Position numbers and translations under genes: made by a program | Origin: Bin5 sp965204525 | GTDB lineage: Bacteria > Chloroflexota > Anaerolineae > Caldilineales > Caldilineaceae | Direction of reading: 5' to 3' | NCBI GenBank assembly: GCA_965204525.1 | Contig: OZ241994.1 | Coordinates: 868,001 to 932,000, forward strand | Length of the DNA: 64,000 bases | The notes under the pieces: generated by a model | Told to the model about the DNA's origin: nothing | Databases searched by the model: none | The model's input: the letters and a program-made list of their open reading frames with translations, nothing else | Shown here: positions 38,242 through 45,895 of the stretch, one piece after another | How the letters are laid out: each line of letters begins with the position of its first letter | Position numbering within the stretch: the first letter of the stretch is position 1

Positions 38242-38763
38242 TGTCTCCTCCGTTTGTATGGGCGACAGGCTGATGCGGCCATGGCGCCGAGTTTTGGGGT
38301 GGTGGCGGCATGTTGCCGCCAAATCTGTCATGTTCTGAACGAACTGCCGGTTCTGTCACCGGCCGAGCGGTCTTGCAGTTGCCGTCTTTGTGCTCTGCCA
38401 GTGCAGGCGGGGCTTTGTGGGCTTGACTGCATAAATGCAGAATGTGAGTTGAGGAAAGCCTGCGAATGGACAGAAGCGGGAAAATGGCAGGCAAGATTGG
38501 CAGTTCTCAGGTTGTGCCAGGGCGCAGTTCAGAATTGGGGCAGAACTGGGTGCGCCCGGACCAGCAGCTCCAGGCGTACAGAGAGAGTGCATAGAGGTAA
38601 TCGAAACAGCCGACCGCGCCAGGGCTTGGCCGCGGCAGGGGACGCGTGCTGGTGCTCTTAACTTGAATCCTTTTCAAACAGGATCTTACGTTCGGCCGGC
38701 CCGGATCACGGCGGCGCCGGTGGCGTCAGCGTGCCACCGGCGGCGCCCTCTGTCCGGCGATGT
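38242..38763. other. Non-coding stretch between the Cys/His protein gene and the LRR gene
   Basis: About 520 bases without a convincing gene. A short hairpin (GGCGGCA, TGT, TGCCGCC) lies at 38304-38320, upstream of the gene at 38241. A large GC-rich hairpin is listed separately at 38710-38747. The remainder shows scattered short frames only. Confidence 0.6.
38710..38747 (-). terminator. GC-rich hairpin just after the LRR gene
   Basis: CCGGTGGC and GCCACCGG form an 8-bp stem with loop GTCAGCGT, extended by further GC pairing with mismatches. It lies 17 bases after the stop of the LRR gene but has no T tract on either side, so it may stabilise the mRNA end or act as an atypical terminator. Confidence 0.4.
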
Positions 38764-41700
38764 CTATTCCGGCACAGTGGCCGTCGGAAAATTCTGTTGC
38801 CAGTCGCTCTTCTCGCCCGCCGCGTTCACCGCGCGGATGGTATAGAAGTATTTCCTCCCGGCCGTAAGCCCGCTGTGCGTGTACGATGTGCCGTCGGTTC
38901 CTCCTAGCGGTTGCCAAGCGGGCAGCGGGTCCCACCATACCATCAGTTCGTAACGCACCGCGCCCGGCGCCGCTGCCCAACGCAGTTCCACCGCGCCGTC
39001 GCCAGCCTCGGCCGTCAGCGCCGGCGCTGTCAGCGGGGATGCGACCGGCGTTGGGGTAGGTGTTGGCGTTGGCTCCTGCAGCTCCTGCAGGTCGTCGACC
39101 CGTCCAACCTCGCCATCCGGCGTCGTTGTTGCTGTTGGCGTCGGCGTTAGTGTCAGTGTTGGTGTCGCTGTTAGTGTCGCCGTCGGCAGCGGGGACCCGG
39201 ACGCCGTTGGTACGGTCGCCGACGCAAAAGCTTGTTGCCAGTCGCTCGTCTCGTCCGCCGCGTTCACCGTGCGGATGGTATAGTAGTACTTCCTCCCGGC
39301 CGTAAGCCCGCTGTGCGTGTACGATGTGCCGTCGGTTTCTCCCAGCGGTTCCCAGGCGGGCAGCGGGTCCCACCACACCATCAATTCGTAGCGCACTGTG
39401 CCGGCCACCGCGTCCCAACGCAGTTCGACCGCGCCTGCGGCCGCCTGCGCGGTCAGCACCGGCGCGGTCAACTCTTGCGCTTGCGGCATGGGCGTTGGCG
39501 TCGCAGTTTCCGTTGGCGTCGGTGTAGGCGTCGGCTGCAGTTCTTGCGCCTGCGCTTCCTGCGCTGTCTCTGGTTGCCGTTCTTCCAACTGCGGCGACGG
39601 CAGCGCAGTGCTGGCATGGACGCGCTCGCCCTTGCCGCTGCCGTTCTGGGCGCGGACCCAGACCTTGTAAGTCTTGCCGCTTTCCAGATTGCGGAAGGTT
39701 ACGGACAGCTTGTTCGCCTTGGGCCTCTTGGTTTCCCCCTTGCCGCCGCCCTCCGGTTTCAGATGAACGATATAGCGGTTGGGCGCGCCGCCGCTCGCCG
39801 GCGGCTGCCAACGGACGGTTACGCTGTCCGCGGTCGCTGATAGCAGCACGCCGGCCACCGGGCCGGGCAAATCCGCCCCCGTTTGCGCTTCAGGTTCTGG
39901 CGTTGGCGTCGCTGTTGGCTCCGTCAGTTCGTCGACCTGTCCGCCAGCGTCATCTGTCAGAGTCGGTGTCGGCGTTGGCGTCAGAGTCGGTGCTGGTGTT
40001 GGCGTCAGAGTCGGTGCTGGTGTTGGCGTCAGAGTCGGTGCTGGTGTTGGCGTCGGCGTCGGCGTCGCGGTTTCCGTTGGCGTTGGCGTCAGTGTTGGCA
40101 TTGGTGTCGGCGTCAGAGTCGGCGTTGGTGTCGGCGTCAGAGTCGGTGCTGGTGTTGGCGTCGGCGTCGCGGTTTCCGTTGGCGTTGGCGTCAATGTTGG
40201 CATTGGTGTCGGCGTCAGAGTCGGCGTCGGTGTCGCCGTTGGTGTCAGGGTCGGCTCTTGCGCCAGCGGTGTAACGCGGACGGTCGCAGGCTCTCCCGCG
40301 GCGGAGGAGTCCTCTGTGTGCGAGTTCTCCGCAAAGACCAGGAACTCATACTCCACACCGGGGGTGAGCCCCGACAGCGTAAACTGGGTCCGGGGACTTT
40401 CCCAACCATAAGACTTCCAGTCCGGCGACGGCAACTCTCTGTACCAATACTTGTAGACGGTGATCGGCGCGCCGCCGTCGCTGGCGGGCGGATCCCACGC
40501 GATCGTGGCCTGGTTGATGCCGGCGGTTGCGCGCAAGTTACGCGGCGGGCCCGGCGCGCTCGTCTGCGCCGCTTCTGCCGGCGTGGCCGTTGGGGTAGGC
40601 GGCTGTGTTGTTGGCGTGGCCGTTGGCGTCGCAGTTTCCGTTGCTGTTGGTGTCAGAGTCGGCGTTGCTGTTGGCCCTTCCAAATCGTCGACTTGTCCGA
40701 GAGCGCCATTCGTCGCTGTTGGCGTCGGCGTTGGCTCAGACGACGATGAGCAGGCGCCCAGGGAACCAGAGGGATAGTGAGCAACATGAAGGTCGTTAAT
40801 ATAGTTGCGAAAACCATGCAATTTCGGCGGTATAGGACCACACAAGGCGTTGCCGGTGGCGATCTGCACTTCATACAGAAGGCCTGCCGTGTCCAGATTG
40901 ATCGTCGCGGGAACCAGGTTGTCCAATGCCGTAGGAATGCGCCCGGTCAGCGCGTTGTTGTTAAGCCACAATCCCTCCAGGCTGGAGAGCTTGCCCAACT
41001 CGGCCGGGATGGAGCCGGTCAAGTCGTTGTTCCTGAGAATCAAGTAGCGCAGCTTCGTTAGCTTGCCCAATGCGGCTGGGATGGAACCGGTCAGGTCGTT
41101 GTTCGCGAGATTCAAGTGGCCCAGCTGCGTTAACTTGCCCAACTCGGCCGGGATGGAACCCGTCAGGTCGTTGTTCTCGAGAATCAAGTAGCCTAGGTTC
41201 GTTAGCTTGCCCAACTCGGTTGGCATGATACCTGTCAGTTCGTTGTTCTCGATACGCAAGACGTATAGCTGCGTTAGCTTGCCCAACTCGGTGGGGATGG
41301 AACCGGTCAGGTCGTTGTTCTCGATACGCAAGTCACGTAGCTTCGTTAGCCTGCCCAACACGGTGGGGATGGAACCGGTCAGGTCGTTGTTATGGAGCCC
41401 CAATCGCCACAGCTTCGTCAGCTTACCCAACTCGGTGGGGATGGAGCCGGTCAGGTCGTTGTACCCGAGTTTCAGTTCCTCCAGCTTCGTCAGCTTACCC
41501 AACTCGGTGGGGATGGAACCGGTCAGGTCGTTGTACGCGAGATTCAGCTGCTCCAGCTTCGTCAGCTTACCCAACTCGCCTGGGATGGAACCGGTCAGGC
41601 TGTTATCGTTGAGCCACATTTCCTCCAGGTTGGATAGGTTGCCCAACTCGGCTGGAATGGAACCGGTCAGTTGGTTGTTTTCGAGATTCAGGTATTTCAG

Positions 41701-44190
41701 CTTCGTAAGCTGGCCCAACTCGCTCGGGATGGAACCTCGCATCAGCCGGAAATAAGTTAAACGCAGTCTCGTCACACGACCATTCGTGACAGTGATGCCT
41801 TCCCAGTCGGAGATGGGACGAGTCACACTCCAGTTCAGCGGACTGGCGCCGCCCCTCAATTCGTCCATGAGACCCAGGAGCGTTTCGCAGTCGGCAATCA
41901 GGCCGGCCGGTTCCGGATCCGGAATCGCGGCGGTGTTGGCGCAGGGTGGGGATGCAGGCAGAGTTGGCGTGGCCGTCGGTGTTGGGGTGGGCGTTGGTGT
42001 TGGCGTCAGTGTCGGGGTCGGTGTTGCCGTTGGCGTTGGCGTCGCTGTTGGACCCTGCGGGTCGTCGACTTGTCCGAGAGCGCCATTCGTCGCTGTTGGC
42101 GTCGGCGTTGGCTCAGACGACGAGGAGCAGGCTCCGAGAGAGCCGGAGGGGTAGTGGCGACTGTCAAGATCGCTGATAATTTCCACAGCAAACATCCTGC
42201 GGTACCTGGCAAGATCTTCACCCAAGTCATCCTCGTCGAGGGGTTTGTACAATTTCGGCGGTATGGGACCACACAGGGAGTTGCCGGCGGCGATCTTCAC
42301 TTGGAGCAGACGGCCCGCGGGAGGAACCAGGTCTTCCAACGCGGCAGGGACGCGCCCGGTGAGGGCGTTGTCGTTAAGATACAGGGTAACCAGATTCGTC
42401 AGCCTCCCCAGTCCGGCCGGGATGGAACCGGTCAATCTGTTGTTGGAGAGGAACAATGTTTTCAGGTAGGCGAGGTTGCCTAGTTCGGCCGGGATGGAAC
42501 CGGTCAACTCGTTATTTTCTAGGAATAGGGATTTCAGTTTTGTTAACCTGCCCAACGCGGCCGGAATGGAACCGGTCAGGTCGTTACCGTTGAGTCCCAA
42601 GGACGTCAGGTTGCCGAGATTGCCTAACTCGGCCGGAATGGAACCGGTCAGATCGTTACCGCTGAGTCCCAAGGACGTCAGGTTGCCGAGATTGCCTAAC
42701 TCGGCCGGAATGGAACCGGTCAGCCGGTTGCGTTGGAGCCACAGATCATCCAGGTTGGCGAGGTTGCCCAATTCAGCCGGAATGGAACCAGTCAGGGCGT
42801 TGTCGGTGACGTAAAAGTTTTTCAGTCGGGACAACTGGCCCAGCTCGGCCGGGATGGTACCAGTCAAACTGTTTGTGCTGAGCCCCAAGTTCTCCAGGTA
42901 GGTCAGGTTGCCCAGCTCGGCCGGAATAGAACCAGTCAGTCCGTTGCTACTGAGTTCCAAGTACTTCAGGTTGGTCAACTGGCCCAATTCGGCCGGGATG
43001 GAACCGGTCAGTCCGTTGCTACTGAGTTCCAAGCGTCGCAGGTTGGTCAGGTTGCCCAGTTCGGCCGGGATGGTACCGGTCAATCCGGGAAAGCTCCAGA
43101 AGACTAAGACCTCCAAATGGGCCAGATCGCCCAACTCGGCCGGGATAGTACCCGACAGAAACCCAGGACCATTGATCGAGAGATTCAAACTCGTCACACG
43201 ACCATTTGTGACAGTGATGCCGTCCCAGTTGGAAATGGGACGGTTCACGTTCCAGTTCGTGTTTCCTGCTCTATCGCGGGGGCCTACCAATTCATCCTTG
43301 AGCCCCAGGAGCGTTTCGCAGTCGGCGATCAGGCCGGCCGGTTCCGGGTCCGGAATCGCGGCGGTGTTGGCGCAGGATGGGGACGCAGGCAGAGTTGGCG
43401 TGGCCGTCGGTGTTGGGGTGGGCGTTGGTGTTGGCGTCAGTGTCGGGGGCGGTGTTGCCGTTGGCGTCGCTGTTGGTGTCAGCGGATCGTTGACCCGTCC
43501 GACCGAGCCATTGCCCTCTTGCGCGGACTGAGAGGGGCAGGCGCCGAGGGAACCTGAAGGATGATCGGAGCTGGTAAGGTCGCTGATTCTGTTGAAGGCA
43601 TGCAGTTTCGGCGGTATGGGGCCGCACAAGGTGTTGCCGATGGCGATCCGTATTGCGGCCAGACTGCCCGTCGGGGGAACCAGATTGTCCAACGCCGCGG
43701 GAATAGGTCCCGTCAGGGCGTTGTTGCTGAGCAGCAGGTATTTCAGTTTGGCCAGGCTGCCCAATTCGGCCGGGATGGAACCGGTCAGTCCCCGGCGCCT
43801 GAGGCTCAATGTCGTCACACGACCATTGCGGACAGAGACGCCTTGCCAGGTGGAAATGGGACGGTCCACACTCCAGTTCAGAGCAGCAGCGCCGACCAGT
43901 TCGTCCTTGAGACCCAGAAGTGTATCGCAATCCGCCACCAGACCGGCCGGTTCCGGGTCCGGAATCGCGGCGGTGTTGGCGCAGGATGAGGGGGCAGCCT
44001 GCCGCGCGCCGGCGGCGATGACCGACCCGCGTCCACCCAGAACGGTCGCGGCAGCCAAGAGGAAAAGGATGACGGCTGCCGTCAGGGTTCCCCTGAACCG
44101 CGCCCGCCGTGCAAGCGGCTCTCGTCGTCTCGATTCCCTGCCCTGGGCGGGCGTCCCGGCTTGCCGACTGGTGTCTGAGGCATTTGTCAT
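38764..44190 (-). CDS. Giant secreted protein: three plant-type LRR modules plus four fibronectin III domains
   Basis: The 1808-residue protein has a basic N-terminus and a hydrophobic signal segment (about 34-55). Three modules follow (about 67-230, 270-693, 748-1150). Each opens with CANTAAIPDPEPAGL and a Cys pair, continues with WxGxxVxNGRVT and 24-residue repeats of the form LTGSIPAELGNLTNLxxLxL, and closes with GNxLCGPIPPKL and a C-terminal Cys. This is the layout of plant LRR receptor ectodomains. Thr-Pro linkers join them to four fibronectin III domains (about 1207-1308, 1437-1530, 1570-1663, 1718-1807), the last two near copies. No sorting signal is seen at the C-terminus. It is probably exposed at the cell surface or released, mediating adhesion or host contact. 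Confidence 0.9.
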   Translation of the reverse strand: MTNASDTSRQAGTPAQGRESRRREPLARRARFRGTLTAAVILFLLAAATVLGGRGSVIAAGARQAAPSSCANTAAIPDPEPAGLVADCDTLLGLKDELVGAAALNWSVDRPISTWQGVSVRNGRVTTLSLRRRGLTGSIPAELGSLAKLKYLLLSNNALTGPIPAALDNLVPPTGSLAAIRIAIGNTLCGPIPPKLHAFNRISDLTSSDHPSGSLGACPSQSAQEGNGSVGRVNDPLTPTATPTATPPPTLTPTPTPTPTPTATPTLPASPSCANTAAIPDPEPAGLIADCETLLGLKDELVGPRDRAGNTNWNVNRPISNWDGITVTNGRVTSLNLSINGPGFLSGTIPAELGDLAHLEVLVFWSFPGLTGTIPAELGNLTNLRRLELSSNGLTGSIPAELGQLTNLKYLELSSNGLTGSIPAELGNLTYLENLGLSTNSLTGTIPAELGQLSRLKNFYVTDNALTGSIPAELGNLANLDDLWLQRNRLTGSIPAELGNLGNLTSLGLSGNDLTGSIPAELGNLGNLTSLGLNGNDLTGSIPAALGRLTKLKSLFLENNELTGSIPAELGNLAYLKTLFLSNNRLTGSIPAGLGRLTNLVTLYLNDNALTGRVPAALEDLVPPAGRLLQVKIAAGNSLCGPIPPKLYKPLDEDDLGEDLARYRRMFAVEIISDLDSRHYPSGSLGACSSSSEPTPTPTATNGALGQVDDPQGPTATPTPTATPTPTLTPTPTPTPTPTATPTLPASPPCANTAAIPDPEPAGLIADCETLLGLMDELRGGASPLNWSVTRPISDWEGITVTNGRVTRLRLTYFRLMRGSIPSELGQLTKLKYLNLENNQLTGSIPAELGNLSNLEEMWLNDNSLTGSIPGELGKLTKLEQLNLAYNDLTGSIPTELGKLTKLEELKLGYNDLTGSIPTELGKLTKLWRLGLHNNDLTGSIPTVLGRLTKLRDLRIENNDLTGSIPTELGKLTQLYVLRIENNELTGIMPTELGKLTNLGYLILENNDLTGSIPAELGKLTQLGHLNLANNDLTGSIPAALGKLTKLRYLILRNNDLTGSIPAELGKLSSLEGLWLNNNALTGRIPTALDNLVPATINLDTAGLLYEVQIATGNALCGPIPPKLHGFRNYINDLHVAHYPSGSLGACSSSSEPTPTPTATNGALGQVDDLEGPTATPTLTPTATETATPTATPTTQPPTPTATPAEAAQTSAPGPPRNLRATAGINQATIAWDPPASDGGAPITVYKYWYRELPSPDWKSYGWESPRTQFTLSGLTPGVEYEFLVFAENSHTEDSSAAGEPATVRVTPLAQEPTLTPTATPTPTLTPTPMPTLTPTPTETATPTPTPAPTLTPTPTPTLTPTPMPTLTPTPTETATPTPTPTPAPTLTPTPAPTLTPTPAPTLTPTPTPTLTDDAGGQVDELTEPTATPTPEPEAQTGADLPGPVAGVLLSATADSVTVRWQPPASGGAPNRYIVHLKPEGGGKGETKRPKANKLSVTFRNLESGKTYKVWVRAQNGSGKGERVHASTALPSPQLEERQPETAQEAQAQELQPTPTPTPTETATPTPMPQAQELTAPVLTAQAAAGAVELRWDAVAGTVRYELMVWWDPLPAWEPLGETDGTSYTHSGLTAGRKYYYTIRTVNAADETSDWQQAFASATVPTASGSPLPTATLTATPTLTLTPTPTATTTPDGEVGRVDDLQELQEPTPTPTPTPVASPLTAPALTAEAGDGAVELRWAAAPGAVRYELMVWWDPLPAWQPLGGTDGTSYTHSGLTAGRKYFYTIRAVNAAGEKSDWQQNFPTATVPE
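39200..39485 (-). repeat. Fibronectin III domain copy within the LRR gene (pairs with 38767-39040)
   Basis: This segment and 38767-39040 are near-identical DNA copies encoding the last two fibronectin III domains (for example GTSYTHSGLTAGRKY in both). Such direct repeats allow domain gain or loss by recombination. Confidence 0.7.
39958..40260 (-). repeat. Tandem repeats encoding a Thr-Pro linker
   Basis: On the + strand a 24-bp unit (GTCAGAGTCGGTGCTGGTGT then TGGC) repeats three times near 39985-40056. A longer unit of roughly 100 bp containing GCGGTTTCCGTTGGCGTTGG is then repeated twice. It encodes TPTPTLTP-type linker sequence between fibronectin domains; similar shorter linkers lie near 39040, 40600, 41960 and 43400. 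Confidence 0.85.
41040..41740 (-). repeat. 72-bp tandem repeats encoding the third LRR module
   Basis: About ten copies of a 72-bp unit (24 codons) follow one another; a conserved core on the + strand is GGGATGGAACCGGTCAGGTC. The copies differ mainly in the variable LRR positions. They encode LTGSIPTELGKLTKL-type repeats. Confidence 0.9.
42330..43160 (-). repeat. 72-bp tandem repeats encoding the second LRR module
   Basis: About eleven copies of the same 72-bp class. Two adjacent copies near 42580-42715 are almost identical (both contain TCCCAAGGACGTCAGGTTGC), suggesting recent duplication. Confidence 0.9.
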
Positions 44191-44233
44191 CGGTCGATCA
44201 TCCTTTCAAGTCTATGCTGTGGCAATGGACAAA

Positions 44234-44260
44234 TAGCGCGCGTGCAAGGCACGCGCGCTA
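44234..44260 (-). promoter_or_regulatory. Perfect 12-bp hairpin in the leader of the LRR gene
   Basis: TAGCGCGCGTGC (44234-44245) pairs completely with GCACGCGCGCTA (44249-44260) across AAG. It lies about 45 bases before the ATG. On the minus strand TATTTG follows, so it may act as an attenuator or as a translation-affecting structure. Confidence 0.6.
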
Positions 44261-44267
44261 CGATTGA

Positions 44268-44290
44268 CATGGCGGAGTTCTTCCGCCATG
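44268..44290 (-). promoter_or_regulatory. Second leader hairpin of the LRR gene
   Basis: CATGGCGGA (44268-44276) pairs completely with TCCGCCATG (44282-44290) across GTTCT. It is upstream of the other hairpin in the same presumed leader. Confidence 0.5.
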
Positions 44291-44322
44291 GAAAGGGAAC
44301 TATGTTTTGAAAAGAATATTCT

Positions 44323-44357
44323 ATATTATGGGGGGGGGGGGGGGTAGAACAGTTCAA
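44323..44357 (-). promoter_or_regulatory. Candidate promoter of the LRR gene with a homopolymer spacer
   Basis: Read on the minus strand, TTGAAC (44357-44352) is a -35 candidate and TAATAT (44328-44323) a -10 candidate. The spacer is 23 bases, 15 of them C, so a tract of nine would give the optimal 17. Tract length would therefore set promoter strength. Confidence 0.4.
44330..44344 (-). repeat. 15-base G tract upstream of the LRR gene
   Basis: Fifteen consecutive G residues on the + strand (C on the coding strand), 140 bases before the LRR gene start. Tracts of this length slip at replication. An assembly error is a possible alternative. Confidence 0.85.
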
Positions 44358-44761
44358 TATGCGTTCCGCCGCGAGAGCGTTGGAGGCGAGTCTAGCGTCA
44401 GAAGCAAGTCTTCGGCGATCCATAGTTTCAGTCAATACGGTTTCAAGGCGCTGTCGAAGCGAAACAAACAGGCGACGCATCGAATTGGGGCGTTACCACT
44501 TCCGGTTACGTCGAGCTATCCAGCATAAAGGCCGAAAGTAGCTTACAACATTTTGAGTAGTAGCGCACAGCATTGTAGGTGAAATTTGTGTGAAAATAGC
44601 TGTTTTTTCGCGTCAGTTTCGTGCCAGTATTATACCAATCTGTGCATACGTGTTAGAATCGGGGTCGTCCGGGCCGCAGACGTCCCGTATCAGGGCCCGC
44701 TTTCAGCCGCTGCGCCTGCGTCGGAATCATGCGGCGCGACTTCATGCCGGGTATGGAGGGG
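44346..44761. other. AT-richer intergenic stretch, no gene seen
   Basis: About 415 bases beyond the LRR promoter. No protein-like frame is seen on either strand. It leads into the decayed sensor fragments. Confidence 0.5.
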
Positions 44762-45036
44762 ATGATGAAACCCGCCGACGAACTCATGCAGGAGATTGAG
44801 GCGCTGCGGGACCGACCGATGACTTTCTCGCCTCCGGCATGGCCTCCGATGTGGTCCAGCGTCTGTGGGATCTGCCCGATGCGTTGAAACTCATCGATCA
44901 TCCCGGCAACATCTTTCTGGGCAAGGCAGGGAGCGAACAGGATTTCAGCAAGGGAGCTACTTTAGGTGTACAATCTAATACATCCAGGGGCCGGAAACGG
45001 CTCCATCGCCCCAACCCAGGAGGTAGGATTCGGTGA
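44762..45036 (+). pseudogene. Decayed GAF-domain sensor protein fragment
   Basis: ATG 44762/44765 starts MKPADELMQEIEALRDR, the opening coiled coil of GAF-containing sensor kinases common in Chloroflexota (recognised from memory). After about 17 residues the match shifts frame: from 44818 another frame reads DDFLASGMASDVVQRLWDLP then DALKLIDHPGNI, resembling an internal part of a GAF domain. The rest of the sensor gene is missing. Both a deletion and frame change have occurred. It overlaps by four bases with a second fragment that has its own ribosome-binding site. Confidence 0.6.
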
Positions 45037-45285
45037 GTGCAGACCAGCGGGACAGGCAGATCCAGGCGCTACAGGAACGCCTGTCGCGCCTCAGCGAGGG
45101 ATCTCGACATGGGGGCGGCCGACTACCTGGTCAAGCCCTTCTCGCCGACGGAGCTGGCGGCGAGGATCAGGGCGACCCTCAGGAAGCGGCTGGAGCCCTT
45201 CCAGGGCAAGCCGTCGGGACCCTACGAGGTCGGAGGGCTGCGCATCGACTACGCCCAGCGCCGGGTGACGGTGGCCGGGTGTTGA
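45033..45285 (+). pseudogene. Fused remnants of a sensor N-terminus and a response regulator
   Basis: GTG 45033 follows AGGAGG and starts MSADQRDRQIQALQERLSRL, again a sensor-type N-terminal coiled coil. After about 24 residues, at 45100, another frame continues with DLDMGAADYLVKPFSPTELA then ARIRATLRKR, the end of a receiver domain, and then GGLRIDYAQRRVTVAG, the start of an OmpR-type winged-helix domain. The frame stops at 45283-45285 before the recognition helix. This is a deletion product joining two genes, not a working regulator. Confidence 0.7.
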
Positions 45286-45422
45286 CCCACACCGTCTTAG
45301 CGGATTTTGGCTGTGGTACAATGCTGGCTGAAAGAGTGGCAGGAAACCTCTTCGGCAGATAGGAGCGAGAAGGCTCGAAAGTCCCCTTCTTCAGACGAAC
45401 AAACAGAAAGGAAGCATGACAC

Positions 45423-45890
45423 ATGTCACAGGTTGCTGTGGGGATTCACAGGCAGATACGATCTTCGATACACACGGCGGTTGAAGGGCTCTCCGCCAAG
45501 CAATTGCACGCGATGCCAGATGGCTACGACAACAACATCGCCTGGAATCTGGGGCACATCATGGTGGTTCAGCAGCGCATTCTATACGGTTCCAGCGGCC
45601 TTCCCTTGTCGGTCTCGGAAGCGATGATCCCGCTGTATCTGCCCAATACTTCGCCTGCGGACTGGCAAACCACGCCGGACGCAGAGGCGCTGGTGGCGAT
45701 GCTGATGCCGCAACAGGAACAGCTGGAAGCAGACTATGCAGCTGGCCGCTTCAGCGAGAACGAGTTCAGTGAGTTCAGGACCCGTTCGGGCCTCGCGCTG
45801 GGGGACCTGGACGCGGTGCTGACTTTCAACATCTACCACGAGTCGCAGCATTACGGTTTTATCCTGGCACTGATCAACCTGGTGGGCTGA
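45423..45890 (+). CDS. DinB-family protein (DinB_2)
   Basis: The 155-residue four-helix protein has NLGHIMVVQQRILYG near 43-57 and NIYHESQHYGFILAL near 136-150, providing the three His residues of the DinB/YfiT metal site. Family members include thiol-dependent transferases (bacillithiol or mycothiol S-transferases) and DNA-damage-induced proteins; the substrate here is unknown. The thiolase gene begins 5 bp downstream, so it is co-transcribed. Confidence 0.88.
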   Translation: MSQVAVGIHRQIRSSIHTAVEGLSAKQLHAMPDGYDNNIAWNLGHIMVVQQRILYGSSGLPLSVSEAMIPLYLPNTSPADWQTTPDAEALVAMLMPQQEQLEADYAAGRFSENEFSEFRTRSGLALGDLDAVLTFNIYHESQHYGFILALINLVG

Positions 45891-45895
45891 GTCCT

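Noticed and set aside
39779..40411. Val/Gly repeat protein frame antisense to the Thr-Pro linker
   Set aside because: It is the reverse reading of the TPT repeats; the minus-strand product has proper LRR and fibronectin domains.
41040..43160. CRISPR-like regular repeats
   Set aside because: The 72-bp period equals 24 codons, the spacing of LRR units, and the repeats lie in frame inside a long gene; no cas genes are present.
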